DNA of 64,000 bases from a virus (IMGVR_UViG_3300030098_001779:18412-82411), one strand, 5' to 3'. Shown: positions 44,014 to 53,254, counted from the stretch's first letter. Notes: generated from the sequence alone by a model not told the origin. Numbers and translations are program-made.

Positions 44014-45675
44014 ATGGCAAAACTATCAGAATTTCTTCCAGATGTTCCAGAGGTTGCTAAAACAATTGCTAGTTTAAACGAACAAATTAACATGTTGCAG
44101 TTGTCAAAAGCAGCAGGTGATACCGGACAAGCTCCGACTATCGGTCTTGATCATGTTGTAAACACATGGGTCAGACATCAGATGGCATATCGTCAACAAC
44201 TTGTAATGGATTTACAGACTATTACTTATTCTGTACAAGAAATACGAGGTCCGTTGACACATATCACAGGTGAAGTATTTAGACGTGGTATGAAGATAAA
44301 GCCTAAAGTAAAAGATCCTGATAAATCACAATTAGTAAGATTTAGTAAGTTCCTCACTGATTCAAACGTATTTGACCAAAGTCTTGAAGAAGTTTTAAGA
44401 CAATTTCACTATGATTTAAACTCTATTGATGATGCCTTTTTATATTTAGCAAAAGAATATGAAGAACTACCTAATGGTAAACTAGGTGCAAAAGTAAAAG
44501 AAATCAGAAGGTTGAACCCTGCATTAGTAGAATTTGACTTAGATGCAGCAGGTTTACCTAAAAATGCACATTTCTTATGTCCTATAGACAGGACTGATGT
44601 CGCTGAAGAACCGGGTACGTCTAAAAAAGGTTACAAGAGAATACCTGCAATGTATAAGTATTACCACAGAAACCAACACATGTACTTAGCAGATTCAGAA
44701 GTAATACATCTATCTAAGTTCTCACCATCTGAAACTTATGGATGGTCACCTATATTAACAGTATTTGAAAAAGCCTTAACACTTATAGGTATGGATAAAA
44801 ACTTATACCGATACTTCTTTGAAAGAAAGATGCCTGCTTCTATGATCATGGTAACTACTGATGATCCTGAAAGTTTAAGAAGGGAAAGAGCACATATAGC
44901 GGCTCAAACAAGACTTGACCCTAACTTTATACCTATGGTAGCAGTATCATCAAGAAACAATAGAGGTAGAGTTGACATGGTAAGATTGTTCCACACATTA
45001 CAAGAGATGGATTACTTACCAGTAAAACAAGAAATAAGAGAAAGAATTGCATCTATGTGGGGAGTATCTCCTACATGGCAAGGAACACCTGAAGCATTTG
45101 GTGGAATGTCAGCAACTACACAAAACTTAACAGTGATGAGTAGAGTGGTAGAATCAGATCAAAGACTATTCCATGAAAAAGTATTCCCAGAATTGTTAAA
45201 AGCGTTTGGTGTAACTGATTATGAAATAGAATTACCTAGACCTGAAGAAAAAGCAGATGCAACTATAATCTCTCACACTCAACAAAAAGTAGCTATGGCA
45301 AGTCAATTAAGTCAATTAGGATTCACTGTTGAATTAAAAGAGAAAAATGAAACTGACATGCTAGAGATTGACTTCGTAATAAGTGGTGAACCAGTTCCAA
45401 CTGCTAAGATGCAAGGTGAACAACAAGCTATGCAGTTAGAACAACAGCAACAACAGATTGAACAAGCTAAACAACAAGCTGAAATGGCTCAGATGCAAGC
45501 AGTTCTTCAAGAAGAATCTGAAGAGCCTACAGGCGAAGATGATGTTGAAAAGATGGAGAAAGGATATCCATTTAAAAACCTAGATGATTTCTTAGACTAT
45601 GATCCTGAAGAAAAATCAGAAGATGATGAGTATTCTCATATCGAAGAAGTCGATGATGAAGAACATGATGACTAG
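44014..45675 (+). CDS. Portal protein
   Basis: 553 residues. Middle region shows portal-like features: FRRGMKIKPKVKDPD wing, the LNPALVEFDLDAAGLP strand, and the stem/crown helices including MWGVSPTWQGTPEAFGG and QNLTVMSRVVESDQRLF. The C-terminal 90 residues are Gln-rich (EQQAMQLEQQQQQIEQAKQQ) then very acidic, forming a flexible crown or inner tail. The dodecameric portal is the DNA entry channel at one capsid vertex. Located two operons after the terminase, within the head genes. Confidence 0.88.
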   Translation: MAKLSEFLPDVPEVAKTIASLNEQINMLQLSKAAGDTGQAPTIGLDHVVNTWVRHQMAYRQQLVMDLQTITYSVQEIRGPLTHITGEVFRRGMKIKPKVKDPDKSQLVRFSKFLTDSNVFDQSLEEVLRQFHYDLNSIDDAFLYLAKEYEELPNGKLGAKVKEIRRLNPALVEFDLDAAGLPKNAHFLCPIDRTDVAEEPGTSKKGYKRIPAMYKYYHRNQHMYLADSEVIHLSKFSPSETYGWSPILTVFEKALTLIGMDKNLYRYFFERKMPASMIMVTTDDPESLRRERAHIAAQTRLDPNFIPMVAVSSRNNRGRVDMVRLFHTLQEMDYLPVKQEIRERIASMWGVSPTWQGTPEAFGGMSATTQNLTVMSRVVESDQRLFHEKVFPELLKAFGVTDYEIELPRPEEKADATIISHTQQKVAMASQLSQLGFTVELKEKNETDMLEIDFVISGEPVPTAKMQGEQQAMQLEQQQQQIEQAKQQAEMAQMQAVLQEESEEPTGEDDVEKMEKGYPFKNLDDFLDYDPEEKSEDDEYSHIEEVDDEEHDD

Positions 45676-45683
45676 GAGATAAG

Positions 45684-48600
45684 ATGACTTGGTTTGAAAA
45701 ACAAGGTAGAGAAGGTCTAGTTCCCAAGAAAATTACTGAAACTGTACGCCCAAAGCAAGGTCAAACTTACGAAAGACTAACTACAGTTTATGTAAAACCT
45801 GAAGTCCCTGAGTTCGTTAATGATTGGTTAAAGAACTTTGATTCGCAGGTTCCTGTATATTTAGTAGGTGGTTCTGTAAGAGACAGCATATTAGGTAAGG
45901 CTCCAAAAGATATAGATGTAATTACATTTAAACCTAAAGAAGATATAGAGACTAGATTAAAAACGTCTGATACTAAATTTTATCAAGGTGGTAAAAACTT
46001 ACCTAATTTAGTTACAGCTAATTTAGGCAATAATCAACTTATAGATATTATTAGTGTAGATGGTGATATAGAAAGTGAATTAGTTAGAAGAGATTTTACT
46101 ATAAATGCTATGGCACAAAGACCAGATGGTGAAATAATAGATCCTTTTGGTGGTAGAGAAGACTTAAAAAATGGTGTTTTAAAATCTCCAAAAGGTGATA
46201 GTGATAAAGTTTTTAGTGAAGACCCTATTAGAATGTTAAGAGCAGCTAGATTTATAGGAGATTTAAATCTTAAACCAGATAATTCATTAACAGATAGTTT
46301 GAAAAAACAAAAAGACTTACTAGCTGATATGCCGAAAGAAAGAATAGGTATGGAATTTGGTAGGATTATATACTCTAAAGATCCAGTATCTGCGTTAAAA
46401 TTCTTAAAAGAAAACGACTTATTAAAATATATTGATCCAGCTTTACAAAGAACAGTAGGTTTTGTACAAAATTTAGAGGGACATGATTATGATACTTGGA
46501 ATCATACACTAAAATCATTAGAGCATCATATAACTAAAGACAAAGATAAACCTGATCTAGCAACTAGACTAGGTATATTATATCACAATGTGGGAAAACC
46601 TCCTGCGTCAAATTCAAATAATAGTGATTTTAAAAACTATGAAAACATAGGAGCTCAGATTGTAGAGGAAAGTTTAAATAACTTACGTTTTCCATCTGAT
46701 ATAGTAGATGTTGTTAGAAAATTAGTTCAACATCACACATCACCTAGAACTGCAAAAACAGAAGGTGATCATAGAAGAGTACAACTTAAATTAAGAGAGA
46801 ACCTAAATAAACTTAACTTCGTAGCAACTGCTCATGAGGTAGGTAAAGAAGGTAATATAAATGCTGATACTGATCATATCGTATCTTTCCAAGACAGAAT
46901 TGATAAGCTAGATCCAATAGATGTTGAAAATGATAGAGTAAATTTATCTCCTCTAACTGGTAAAGAAATCATGGATGAGTTAGATATTGTGCCTAATAGA
47001 AAAGGTGGTGGTGAAAGAATAGGTAAGATAAAAGACTTTTTAAATCAACTTGTAATTGAAGGCGAGTTAAAACAATCAGATAAAAAAGGAGCTATCAACA
47101 GAGCTAGACAATATCATTCTACATTTACTCAAAAATCTAATAACGTATTAAAGAGCTGGTTAAATATCTTGAAGGCTGAAAAAGATGATGGTTTAAAATT
47201 TGATGCTGATAATAACATAAGTTGGGAAGTTGATAAAGTAGCTCATAGAGAAGCAATAGAAAAGAAACAAAGTGAATTATTTGATGGTAAAAGAAGAAAT
47301 TTAAAATTAGTCCCAAAAAAACTTAGAGATAAAAATGGTAAGGAAGTTACACGATGGTGTAGACCGGGTTGGGAAAATGTACCTCAATCTGAAGGTGGTA
47401 TGGTTACAGATCCTAACTCTATGTATTTCGGAAAGTTTCCCATATCCTCTCATGGACATGATCCTTTAGATCCTAAGTTTAGAGAAAAAAAAGTTAGATT
47501 ACCTCATGTAAATGATGATTTTGATAAACATAAAAACTTTACAGGACATACAGATGAAGAACTAGAACGTGCAAAAAAAGATGGTAATGCGTATAAATCG
47601 GTGCCAGCTAATGTTCATGAACTACATATAAGCCACGATCCGTTTGCTGAATTTCAACATAAAGCTAAAAATAAAGAGAAAGGTACTTTAAGTAGAACTC
47701 AAGGTCCGGGTTATACACATCCAGAAATTAAAGCATTAAAAGATGATCAAAAAGAATATAGAATAAAAGCATTAAGAAAACAGATGCCTTTATTAAATAA
47801 AGAGTTAGAGACTCAATATAACAGTGATAAACCTGATGTAAGAGCTTTAATGACAGGTATTATGATGGAAACAGGGCTTAGGATAGGAAATCCTGATGAT
47901 ACATTTAAGAGCATAAAAGACGCTAAAAAAGCAGAATCATATGCAACTTCTACATTTAAAAAGAAACATATATCAGTAACAGATGATACAATTAAATATA
48001 ATTTTCCGGGCAAAATGAAGACTATACAGTCTGGAACTATAAAAAATGCTGGATTAGCAAAAGGTTTAGAAACTATTTTAAAAAATAAAGAAGAAGATGA
48101 TTTTGTGTTTGAACAGAATGGTAAGTTTTATGATGAAGGTGCTGTTCAAAAATATCATAATGCAGTTATGAAAGTTAAACAGGGTTATGTAATTAAAAAT
48201 CATAGTTTTAGACATTCAAAAGCAACTAACATGACTATTAAAAACATTAGTGACTTTGTGTCTAAAGCAAAAGGTAGTCTAGGTTTTATAAAAACAGAAG
48301 GAGATTTTCAAGATTTTCAGAAACGAATGGCTACTGATGCAGCAAAACAATTAAATCATCCAGATAATAAGGCAGAGTTTTGGGATACAACTATGACTTT
48401 AGATTCGTACATCCTTCCAAATGTGTTTGGATATACTAAAGAAGGTAAGTATGTCTTATTAAAAGATGAGGTAGATAAAGAAAATACTCAACTTTCTTCT
48501 GACTATCAAAATAAAATGCAAGAATTAACAGGATCTAAGAAGTATAATAAAGTAGCTATACAAACTGTACAACTAGATAAAGCATATGATGGTAGAGAAT

Positions 48601-49001
48601 TTGATCCTACTAGAAAAAAAGAGAAAGACTTAGATACATATGGTGAAAACAGGAAAGATAAAGCCGAAGATAGAGACTTAGGATTAGACAAGATACCTCC
48701 ACATATGAGACCAAGACCTAAATATTACGAAGCTAAATTTGCAAAAACATGGATAGAGGATTTAGCTGATAAAGGTTATCAGTCTCCTATGGTAAAAAGT
48801 TCCAATGGTGATGGAACTAAGATATGGTTTATAGATGGAGGAATAGATTATGTAGCAGATGTTGGAGCAACTGGAGTAAGGCATGTTGAGAAGGCAACTT
48901 TTAGACCACTAGCATCTAATGCAACTAATACAATAAGTTATGATCCAACAGGTAATAACATGAGGGAGCCTGATGATAATGAGGAGGAACTCTATGAGTG
49001 A
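45684..49001 (+). CDS. CCA-enzyme/HD and topoisomerase IB-like fusion protein
   Basis: 1105 residues joining parts normally found separately. (a) 55-260: class II nucleotidyltransferase of CCA-adding/poly(A) polymerase type, with GGSVRD (Gly62-Gly63), Asp76/Asp78 in KDIDV, RRDFTINAM and DPIRMLRAARF. (b) 270-350: HD-like domain, with LGILYHNVGKP showing Asn where HD enzymes usually have Asp. (c) about 700-920: topoisomerase IB-like core, Arg733 (ETGLRIGN), Lys777 (PGKMK), Arg843 (HSFRHSKATN), His892 (QLNHP) and Tyr909 (LDSYILP) in family order. (d) 550-690 and 990-1105: unassigned. It lies 8 nt after the portal gene, so it may be a virion or ejected protein. One continuous reading frame; the topoisomerase part could be a related tyrosine recombinase instead. 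Confidence 0.75.
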   Translation: MTWFEKQGREGLVPKKITETVRPKQGQTYERLTTVYVKPEVPEFVNDWLKNFDSQVPVYLVGGSVRDSILGKAPKDIDVITFKPKEDIETRLKTSDTKFYQGGKNLPNLVTANLGNNQLIDIISVDGDIESELVRRDFTINAMAQRPDGEIIDPFGGREDLKNGVLKSPKGDSDKVFSEDPIRMLRAARFIGDLNLKPDNSLTDSLKKQKDLLADMPKERIGMEFGRIIYSKDPVSALKFLKENDLLKYIDPALQRTVGFVQNLEGHDYDTWNHTLKSLEHHITKDKDKPDLATRLGILYHNVGKPPASNSNNSDFKNYENIGAQIVEESLNNLRFPSDIVDVVRKLVQHHTSPRTAKTEGDHRRVQLKLRENLNKLNFVATAHEVGKEGNINADTDHIVSFQDRIDKLDPIDVENDRVNLSPLTGKEIMDELDIVPNRKGGGERIGKIKDFLNQLVIEGELKQSDKKGAINRARQYHSTFTQKSNNVLKSWLNILKAEKDDGLKFDADNNISWEVDKVAHREAIEKKQSELFDGKRRNLKLVPKKLRDKNGKEVTRWCRPGWENVPQSEGGMVTDPNSMYFGKFPISSHGHDPLDPKFREKKVRLPHVNDDFDKHKNFTGHTDEELERAKKDGNAYKSVPANVHELHISHDPFAEFQHKAKNKEKGTLSRTQGPGYTHPEIKALKDDQKEYRIKALRKQMPLLNKELETQYNSDKPDVRALMTGIMMETGLRIGNPDDTFKSIKDAKKAESYATSTFKKKHISVTDDTIKYNFPGKMKTIQSGTIKNAGLAKGLETILKNKEEDDFVFEQNGKFYDEGAVQKYHNAVMKVKQGYVIKNHSFRHSKATNMTIKNISDFVSKAKGSLGFIKTEGDFQDFQKRMATDAAKQLNHPDNKAEFWDTTMTLDSYILPNVFGYTKEGKYVLLKDEVDKENTQLSSDYQNKMQELTGSKKYNKVAIQTVQLDKAYDGREFDPTRKKEKDLDTYGENRKDKAEDRDLGLDKIPPHMRPRPKYYEAKFAKTWIEDLADKGYQSPMVKSSNGDGTKIWFIDGGIDYVADVGATGVRHVEKATFRPLASNATNTISYDPTGNNMREPDDNEEELYE

Positions 49002-50265
49002 TAATATGTACTTAAATATACTTAAACAAAAGTATAAAGGTAAAAGAATTAAAAGTCCAAAAGGTGGATTAACAGCTGCTGGGCGTAAATATTTTAAAAG
49101 AAAAGAAGGTGCTAATCTCAAACCGGGTGTAAAAGGAAAAGCAAATACACCTGAAAAGAAAAGAAGGAAAGGTAGCTTTCTTACTAGATTCTATACTAAC
49201 CCTAGAGGTCCAATGAAGGATAAGAAAGGGCGACCAACAAGATTAGCTTTGGCAGCTAGAGCTTGGGGTGAAGCTGCACCTAGTACAAGACAACAAGCTC
49301 AAAAACTAGCAGCTAAAGGTAGAAGAATGTTGGATAGATATCAAGCATCTAAAAAAACTAAAAAAGCCATATTTAAAGAAGGTGGTGGAGCTGGTGGCGG
49401 CGGTGGAGCTGCTACTTCAGGAGGTTTTGGAAGTGGTGGTGGAACTGTATTCACATCTACTAACTCAGGTATTTTTACTCCTACTTATGGTGGCGGAGGC
49501 TATAAAAGAAGAAAGAATCATATTAGAGAGATAAAAAGAAAGAAGGATAAAAGAAGTGGTATAGAAAGATTATCTAGATTTCTTAGAGAATATACCCCTG
49601 AAAAGAAATCTATAAATGCTACAAAAGAACTAACAGAATTAATTAAATCTGTGACTAAATCACAATATCCTGCTGGTAGAGGGTATGGTGGTAATTTAGG
49701 CATGAAAGTTTTAGATTGGAAAAAACCTAATACAGATGAAGAACCTCCTAAAGTTTCTGAATTTAAAGGAAAAAAACAAGATGAAGATAATAATGATGCA
49801 GTTATTGAGCAGAATTATATGGAACAAAAGATCAAAAATTTAAAGGATGAATCTAGAAAAGAAGGTAGAGATCAAGCTACTGAAGATGAAGTTGTATCTG
49901 CTGCGAATCCGGGATTAGTTACGTTAAAATCTTATTCAAGTGGTGCAACAAGTAGTTTATCACCTACAATGAGAGAGACTAATCCATACAAACGTAGTGG
50001 AGATAAAGATAAAGTTGATGACAATCCAGAAATAGCGAAAGATAAATTAACAGATCTTATAGATAAATTTCTAGATATAGAAAAATATAGTGGTTATAGT
50101 GCCGCAACTACACAAACTACTCTACCAGAAAGAGAGATTCTAGAAGATAAAAAACAAGAGATACAAGTTTTAGATGATGACGATGTAGAGGATCAGGAAG
50201 TCCAACCTCCTAAAGGTCAGAAAAAAACTTATTCAACCGGAGACGGTGGTGGATATAGCATGTAA
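48994..50265 (+). CDS. Basic Gly-rich protein with SPKGGL-AAGR-YF module
   Basis: 423 residues from the ATG at 48994, 6 nt after GAGGAGG (48981-48987). The in-frame ATG at 48973 is not supported. Residues about 18-105 (SPKGGLTAAGRKYFKRKEGA, RKGSFLTRFYTNPRGPMKDK, GRPTRLALAARAWGE) form a module I recall in marine phage and viral proteins (DUF6321-like, from memory). Then comes a Gly-rich linker and a long charged, disordered region. Probably DNA-binding and in the virion. Overlaps the fusion gene by 8 nt. Confidence 0.7.
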   Translation: MSDNMYLNILKQKYKGKRIKSPKGGLTAAGRKYFKRKEGANLKPGVKGKANTPEKKRRKGSFLTRFYTNPRGPMKDKKGRPTRLALAARAWGEAAPSTRQQAQKLAAKGRRMLDRYQASKKTKKAIFKEGGGAGGGGGAATSGGFGSGGGTVFTSTNSGIFTPTYGGGGYKRRKNHIREIKRKKDKRSGIERLSRFLREYTPEKKSINATKELTELIKSVTKSQYPAGRGYGGNLGMKVLDWKKPNTDEEPPKVSEFKGKKQDEDNNDAVIEQNYMEQKIKNLKDESRKEGRDQATEDEVVSAANPGLVTLKSYSSGATSSLSPTMRETNPYKRSGDKDKVDDNPEIAKDKLTDLIDKFLDIEKYSGYSAATTQTTLPEREILEDKKQEIQVLDDDDVEDQEVQPPKGQKKTYSTGDGGGYSM

Positions 50266-50459
50266 TGAATAAAGGTAGATTTATTTATACGCCAAAAGTC
50301 GGGGCGTTAGATAGTAAAGGTGACATACACTTTGACTACGAAATAGACGACAAACAAATAAAAGTTTATGCTACAAAGTATAATCTACAGACACATACAT
50401 TTACAAGAGTAGATGAACCTATTTTTGTAAAAGAGCTAAAGGGGGAGCAAGATGTCTAA
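50265..50459 (+). CDS. Small hypothetical protein
   Basis: 64 residues, beta-rich (YTPKVGALDSKGDIHFDYEI), with a short helical C-terminus. It overlaps the previous stop by 1 nt and the lipoprotein start by 8 nt. No family recognised. Confidence 0.65.
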   Translation: MNKGRFIYTPKVGALDSKGDIHFDYEIDDKQIKVYATKYNLQTHTFTRVDEPIFVKELKGEQDV

Positions 50460-51597
50460 ACTTTTTAAATCAATACTATTACTAGCGATGCTACCACTCC
50501 TATTTTTAGGATGTAATAGTGTAGAGGAAACACAAGAATCAAAAATTGGAATGATTCTAGTAGGTCCAAAAAACGATAAGGGTTGGTCACAAGCCCACTA
50601 CGAAGGTGGTGAATATGCGGCATCTAAATTAGGTGGTGAGATGATCACAGTGGATATGGTAAATCCTGCTGACTCACCAGATTTAACAATACCTTCTATC
50701 GCTGAAGATATGATATCACAAGGTGCAACTATCATATTTGCAACATCAGATGATATGAAAGATGGTATATTAGAAGCTGCTGAGAAGTATCCAGACACTG
50801 ATTTCGTCTGGTCTACAGGTGATAGTGCTTTAGTCGTAGGTAGAGATTACCGAAGCGAATTAAAGAATGTATCTAATGTGATGGGTAAAATGGAATATGG
50901 ACAAATGATAGCAGGATGTGCTGCAGCAATTAAATCTAAAACTGGTAAGATAGGATTCTTAGGACCATTAGTCAATGATGAAACAAGAAGATTAGCAAAC
51001 GCTACTTACTTAGGAGCAAAGCATTGTGCCGAAGGAGACATAGAATTTGATATAACTTGGATTGGTTTCTGGTTTCACATACCGGGTATGACTTTAGATC
51101 CTACACAAGTAGTTAATGACTTCTATGATTCAGGTAAAGATGTTGTGATCTCACACATTGATACTACAGAAGCAGTGGTTGTTACTGGTCAAAGAGCAGA
51201 GAAAGGTGAGGATATTTGGGTAGTTCCTTATGACTATAAAGGAGCTTGTGAACAGGCACCTACAAGATGTTTGGGAGTAAACTACTTTAACTGGGGACCT
51301 GAATATTTAAGTCTAGCTCAAAAAAGTAGGGATGGAGAGTTTACTAATGAGTGGCTATGGATAGGTCCATATTGGAAAGACTTGGAGTCCTCTATGGTAG
51401 GATGGAACTATGGAGAAGGATTAGATGCTGTAGAAAAAGGTAGAGTATCTAACTTTATAGAACAACTAAAACTAGGATTAAATCTATTTACAGGACCACT
51501 TAACTTTGAAGATGGCTCAGTATACTTAGAAGATGGAGAGATTGCATCAGATATTGACATCTGGTACACTCCACAATTACTAGAAGGTATGAAATAG
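50452..51597 (+). CDS. BMP-family substrate-binding lipoprotein
   Basis: 381 residues. A signal peptide (KLFKSILLLAMLPLLFLGC) ends in a lipobox with Cys21 as acylation site. The mature part is a periplasmic-binding fold of the basic membrane protein (BMP/PnrA/Med) family: KIGMILVGPKNDKGWSQAHY, DMISQGATIIFATSDDM, NVMGKMEYGQMIAGCAAAI, KTGKIGFLGPL. Host homologues bind nucleosides or similar ligands for ABC importers. AGG-GGGAG ribosome site. A phage copy would be an auxiliary metabolic gene, for example feeding nucleoside uptake for DNA synthesis alongside the phage ribonucleotide reductase; that is inference. Last gene of the portal operon. Confidence 0.9.
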   Translation: MSKLFKSILLLAMLPLLFLGCNSVEETQESKIGMILVGPKNDKGWSQAHYEGGEYAASKLGGEMITVDMVNPADSPDLTIPSIAEDMISQGATIIFATSDDMKDGILEAAEKYPDTDFVWSTGDSALVVGRDYRSELKNVSNVMGKMEYGQMIAGCAAAIKSKTGKIGFLGPLVNDETRRLANATYLGAKHCAEGDIEFDITWIGFWFHIPGMTLDPTQVVNDFYDSGKDVVISHIDTTEAVVVTGQRAEKGEDIWVVPYDYKGACEQAPTRCLGVNYFNWGPEYLSLAQKSRDGEFTNEWLWIGPYWKDLESSMVGWNYGEGLDAVEKGRVSNFIEQLKLGLNLFTGPLNFEDGSVYLEDGEIASDIDIWYTPQLLEGMK

Positions 51598-51599
51598 AC

Positions 51600-51629
51600 T
51601 TGACACAGCTAGGTCAAATATGATAAAAT
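51600..51629 (+). promoter_or_regulatory. Class I promoter with perfect dyad
   Basis: TTGACA, 18-nt spacer CAGCTAGGTCAAATATGA, TAAAAT; begins 2 nt after the lipoprotein stop. TTGAC (51600-51604) and GTCAA (51613-51617) are a perfect inverted repeat. Serves the zinc-ribbon and phosphoesterase genes. Confidence 0.8.
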
Positions 51630-51649
51630 ATAATAAGAACACTGGAAAT

Positions 51650-51937
51650 GTGTGTGATAAATGCAACGGATTCATGCGTTTTGATGAAGATAATGATTTG
51701 AAATGCATGAATTGCGGAAGAACAATTATTTTAAGGAAAGCAAGGAGCAAACATGTGGAACAAAGGCGAAACAAAAATTCCAACTCAAGCACAGAACGAG
51801 TTGATAAAACGGAGACAAGCGGGAGCAACGTGGACAAGTCTATCGGAGTGGCTAAAAGCGACATACGGGATAGATATACACCGAACCAACATTCAAAGAT
51901 GGTACGACAAAGAGGTTTATTTAGATCAAGAAAATGA
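51650..51937 (+). CDS. Zinc-ribbon protein overlapping the phosphoesterase gene
   Basis: About 95 residues from GTG at 51650. An upstream ATG at 51620 lies inside the promoter -10 and cannot be in the transcript, so it is rejected. CDKC-x14-CMNC near the N-terminus is a good zinc ribbon. The remaining 60 residues are basic, Ser/Asn-rich and overlap the next gene in another frame for 185 nt. Either a true overlapping tail or the ribbon gene is shorter in relatives. Role unknown. Confidence 0.5.
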   Translation: MCDKCNGFMRFDEDNDLKCMNCGRTIILRKARSKHVEQRRNKNSNSSTERVDKTETSGSNVDKSIGVAKSDIRDRYTPNQHSKMVRQRGLFRSRK

Positions 51938-53123
51938 AATGATTGATCCTGATTTAGATCCTAACTACCACGTTAAGATGGGTAAAAAAGCTGAGACTTA
52001 TAAAGCAGAAGCTAAATATTTTAAGAAACTATATGAGACTACAATTAAAGATCAAGCTAAACAAGAGATCTTTGAAGAGTCTATAATGAAGTTAGCACCT
52101 GCATTTAGTAAAGCAAAAAAAGTTAAAATCCGAAAGCCTTCAGGTAAAAGAACTGGTGACAGTGTTCAAAGTATGATTGCTCCTTTAACTGACACCCATG
52201 TTGGAGATAGAGTTGAAAGTGATCAGATGTCAGGTTTGAATCACTACAATATTGATATCTTCAACAGAAGGCTTTATGGATGGGCGAATCAAGTATTAAG
52301 TTTAGCTGAAATGAGAAGAAATACTTCTGAGGTAGGCGAACTTGTAGTTCCAATGCTAGGTGATATGATCAGTGGAGACATACACGAAGAACTAGCTAGG
52401 ACAAATGTAGATAACTGCATGGGACAAATGATCAGAGGAGCTAATCTTATTGCTCAATCATTAATGTTCCTTGCTCCACACTTTGATAAAGTAAGAGTAC
52501 CATGTGTTGTAGGTAACCATGGAAGAATGACTAGGAAACCCCCGATGAAAGATAAGCATCAAGATTGGGATTACATGTTGTATCAATGGATTGCTGCATT
52601 TTGCAGGAACCAAAAGAACATAGAGTTCCATATTCCAAAGACATTCTCTACTACTATTGAAGTTGCTAACAGGCAAATACTACTAACACATGGAGACTTC
52701 ATTAATGGAGCAGGTAGTGGTACTGCTATAACAAAAGGTATACTAAACATGAGGAATGTTCTTCAATTTAGAAGAGGATTAGAGGATGAGATTAGGAATC
52801 TTGATATGACAGAAGGTATAAGCCTTCTAGATGAATCAGGAATGTCTACATACTTTGACTCAGTTTTGATGGGACACTTCCATAGGATAGATGAAATCGA
52901 TATCGGAACAGGTAACATACATATATGTGGTTGCATGAAGGGTGGAGATGAGTTTGCAATGCAGAGAGTACAGGCAATTAATAAGCCAAGACAGCTAGTA
53001 TTGTATTACCACCCAAAATATGGGGAAATTGGGAAAGAAATCATCTATTTAAACAGATATGATGGGGTAAATAGTGAATTTAATGACATTTTACCGGAAG
53101 TTTGGAGCCAAAACTTAGTATAA
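51753..53123 (+). CDS. Calcineurin-like metallophosphoesterase with N-terminal HTH
   Basis: 456 residues. The N-terminus (ELIKRRQAGATWTSLSEWLK, HRTNIQRWYDKE) is a helix-turn-helix resembling terminase-small-subunit-type domains. From about residue 145 the five phosphoesterase motifs appear: DTHVGDR, GDMISGD, GNHGR, LTHGD and MGHFHR. The fold is shared by SbcD/Mre11-type nucleases and other phosphodiesterases. DNA end processing fits the HTH and phage context, but the substrate cannot be read from sequence. AAGGAG precedes the ATG by 6 nt. Confidence 0.88.
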   Translation: MWNKGETKIPTQAQNELIKRRQAGATWTSLSEWLKATYGIDIHRTNIQRWYDKEVYLDQENEMIDPDLDPNYHVKMGKKAETYKAEAKYFKKLYETTIKDQAKQEIFEESIMKLAPAFSKAKKVKIRKPSGKRTGDSVQSMIAPLTDTHVGDRVESDQMSGLNHYNIDIFNRRLYGWANQVLSLAEMRRNTSEVGELVVPMLGDMISGDIHEELARTNVDNCMGQMIRGANLIAQSLMFLAPHFDKVRVPCVVGNHGRMTRKPPMKDKHQDWDYMLYQWIAAFCRNQKNIEFHIPKTFSTTIEVANRQILLTHGDFINGAGSGTAITKGILNMRNVLQFRRGLEDEIRNLDMTEGISLLDESGMSTYFDSVLMGHFHRIDEIDIGTGNIHICGCMKGGDEFAMQRVQAINKPRQLVLYYHPKYGEIGKEIIYLNRYDGVNSEFNDILPEVWSQNLV

Positions 53124-53124
53124 T
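53096..53124 (+). promoter_or_regulatory. Weak candidate class II promoter
   Basis: CTTAGTATAATAATATA at the end of the phosphoesterase gene, identical in the 13 nt TTAGTATAATAAT to the 18404 site, but with GGAAGT rather than a GTYGGA-type -35. A 36-nt leader would precede the first small gene. Confidence 0.4.
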
Positions 53125-53167
53125 AATATAGAGAATCTACATTTATTAAAGGAGATTAAATGAAGAT

Positions 53168-53254
53168 ATGTCAAAAATTAATATTATAAAAATAGCATTT
53201 TTTATATCTATAGTATTATCTATTATGCTAGTTGTAGGAGAATACACTAGCTAG
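53168..53254 (+). CDS. 28-residue single-pass membrane peptide
   Basis: MSKINIIKIAFFISIVLSIM followed by LVVGEYTS: one hydrophobic helix with a basic N-terminal flank. AAAGGAG lies 13 nt upstream; a nearer ATG (53160) opens a 9-codon frame that would overlap it. First of a series of small membrane proteins; holin-like or virion membrane role cannot be told apart. Small size lowers confidence. Confidence 0.45.
   Translation: MSKINIIKIAFFISIVLSIMLVVGEYTS

Noticed and set aside
51620-51649. ATG at 51620 as start of the zinc-ribbon gene
   Set aside because: The ATG lies within the spacer and -10 of the promoter at 51600, so it would not be in the mRNA.
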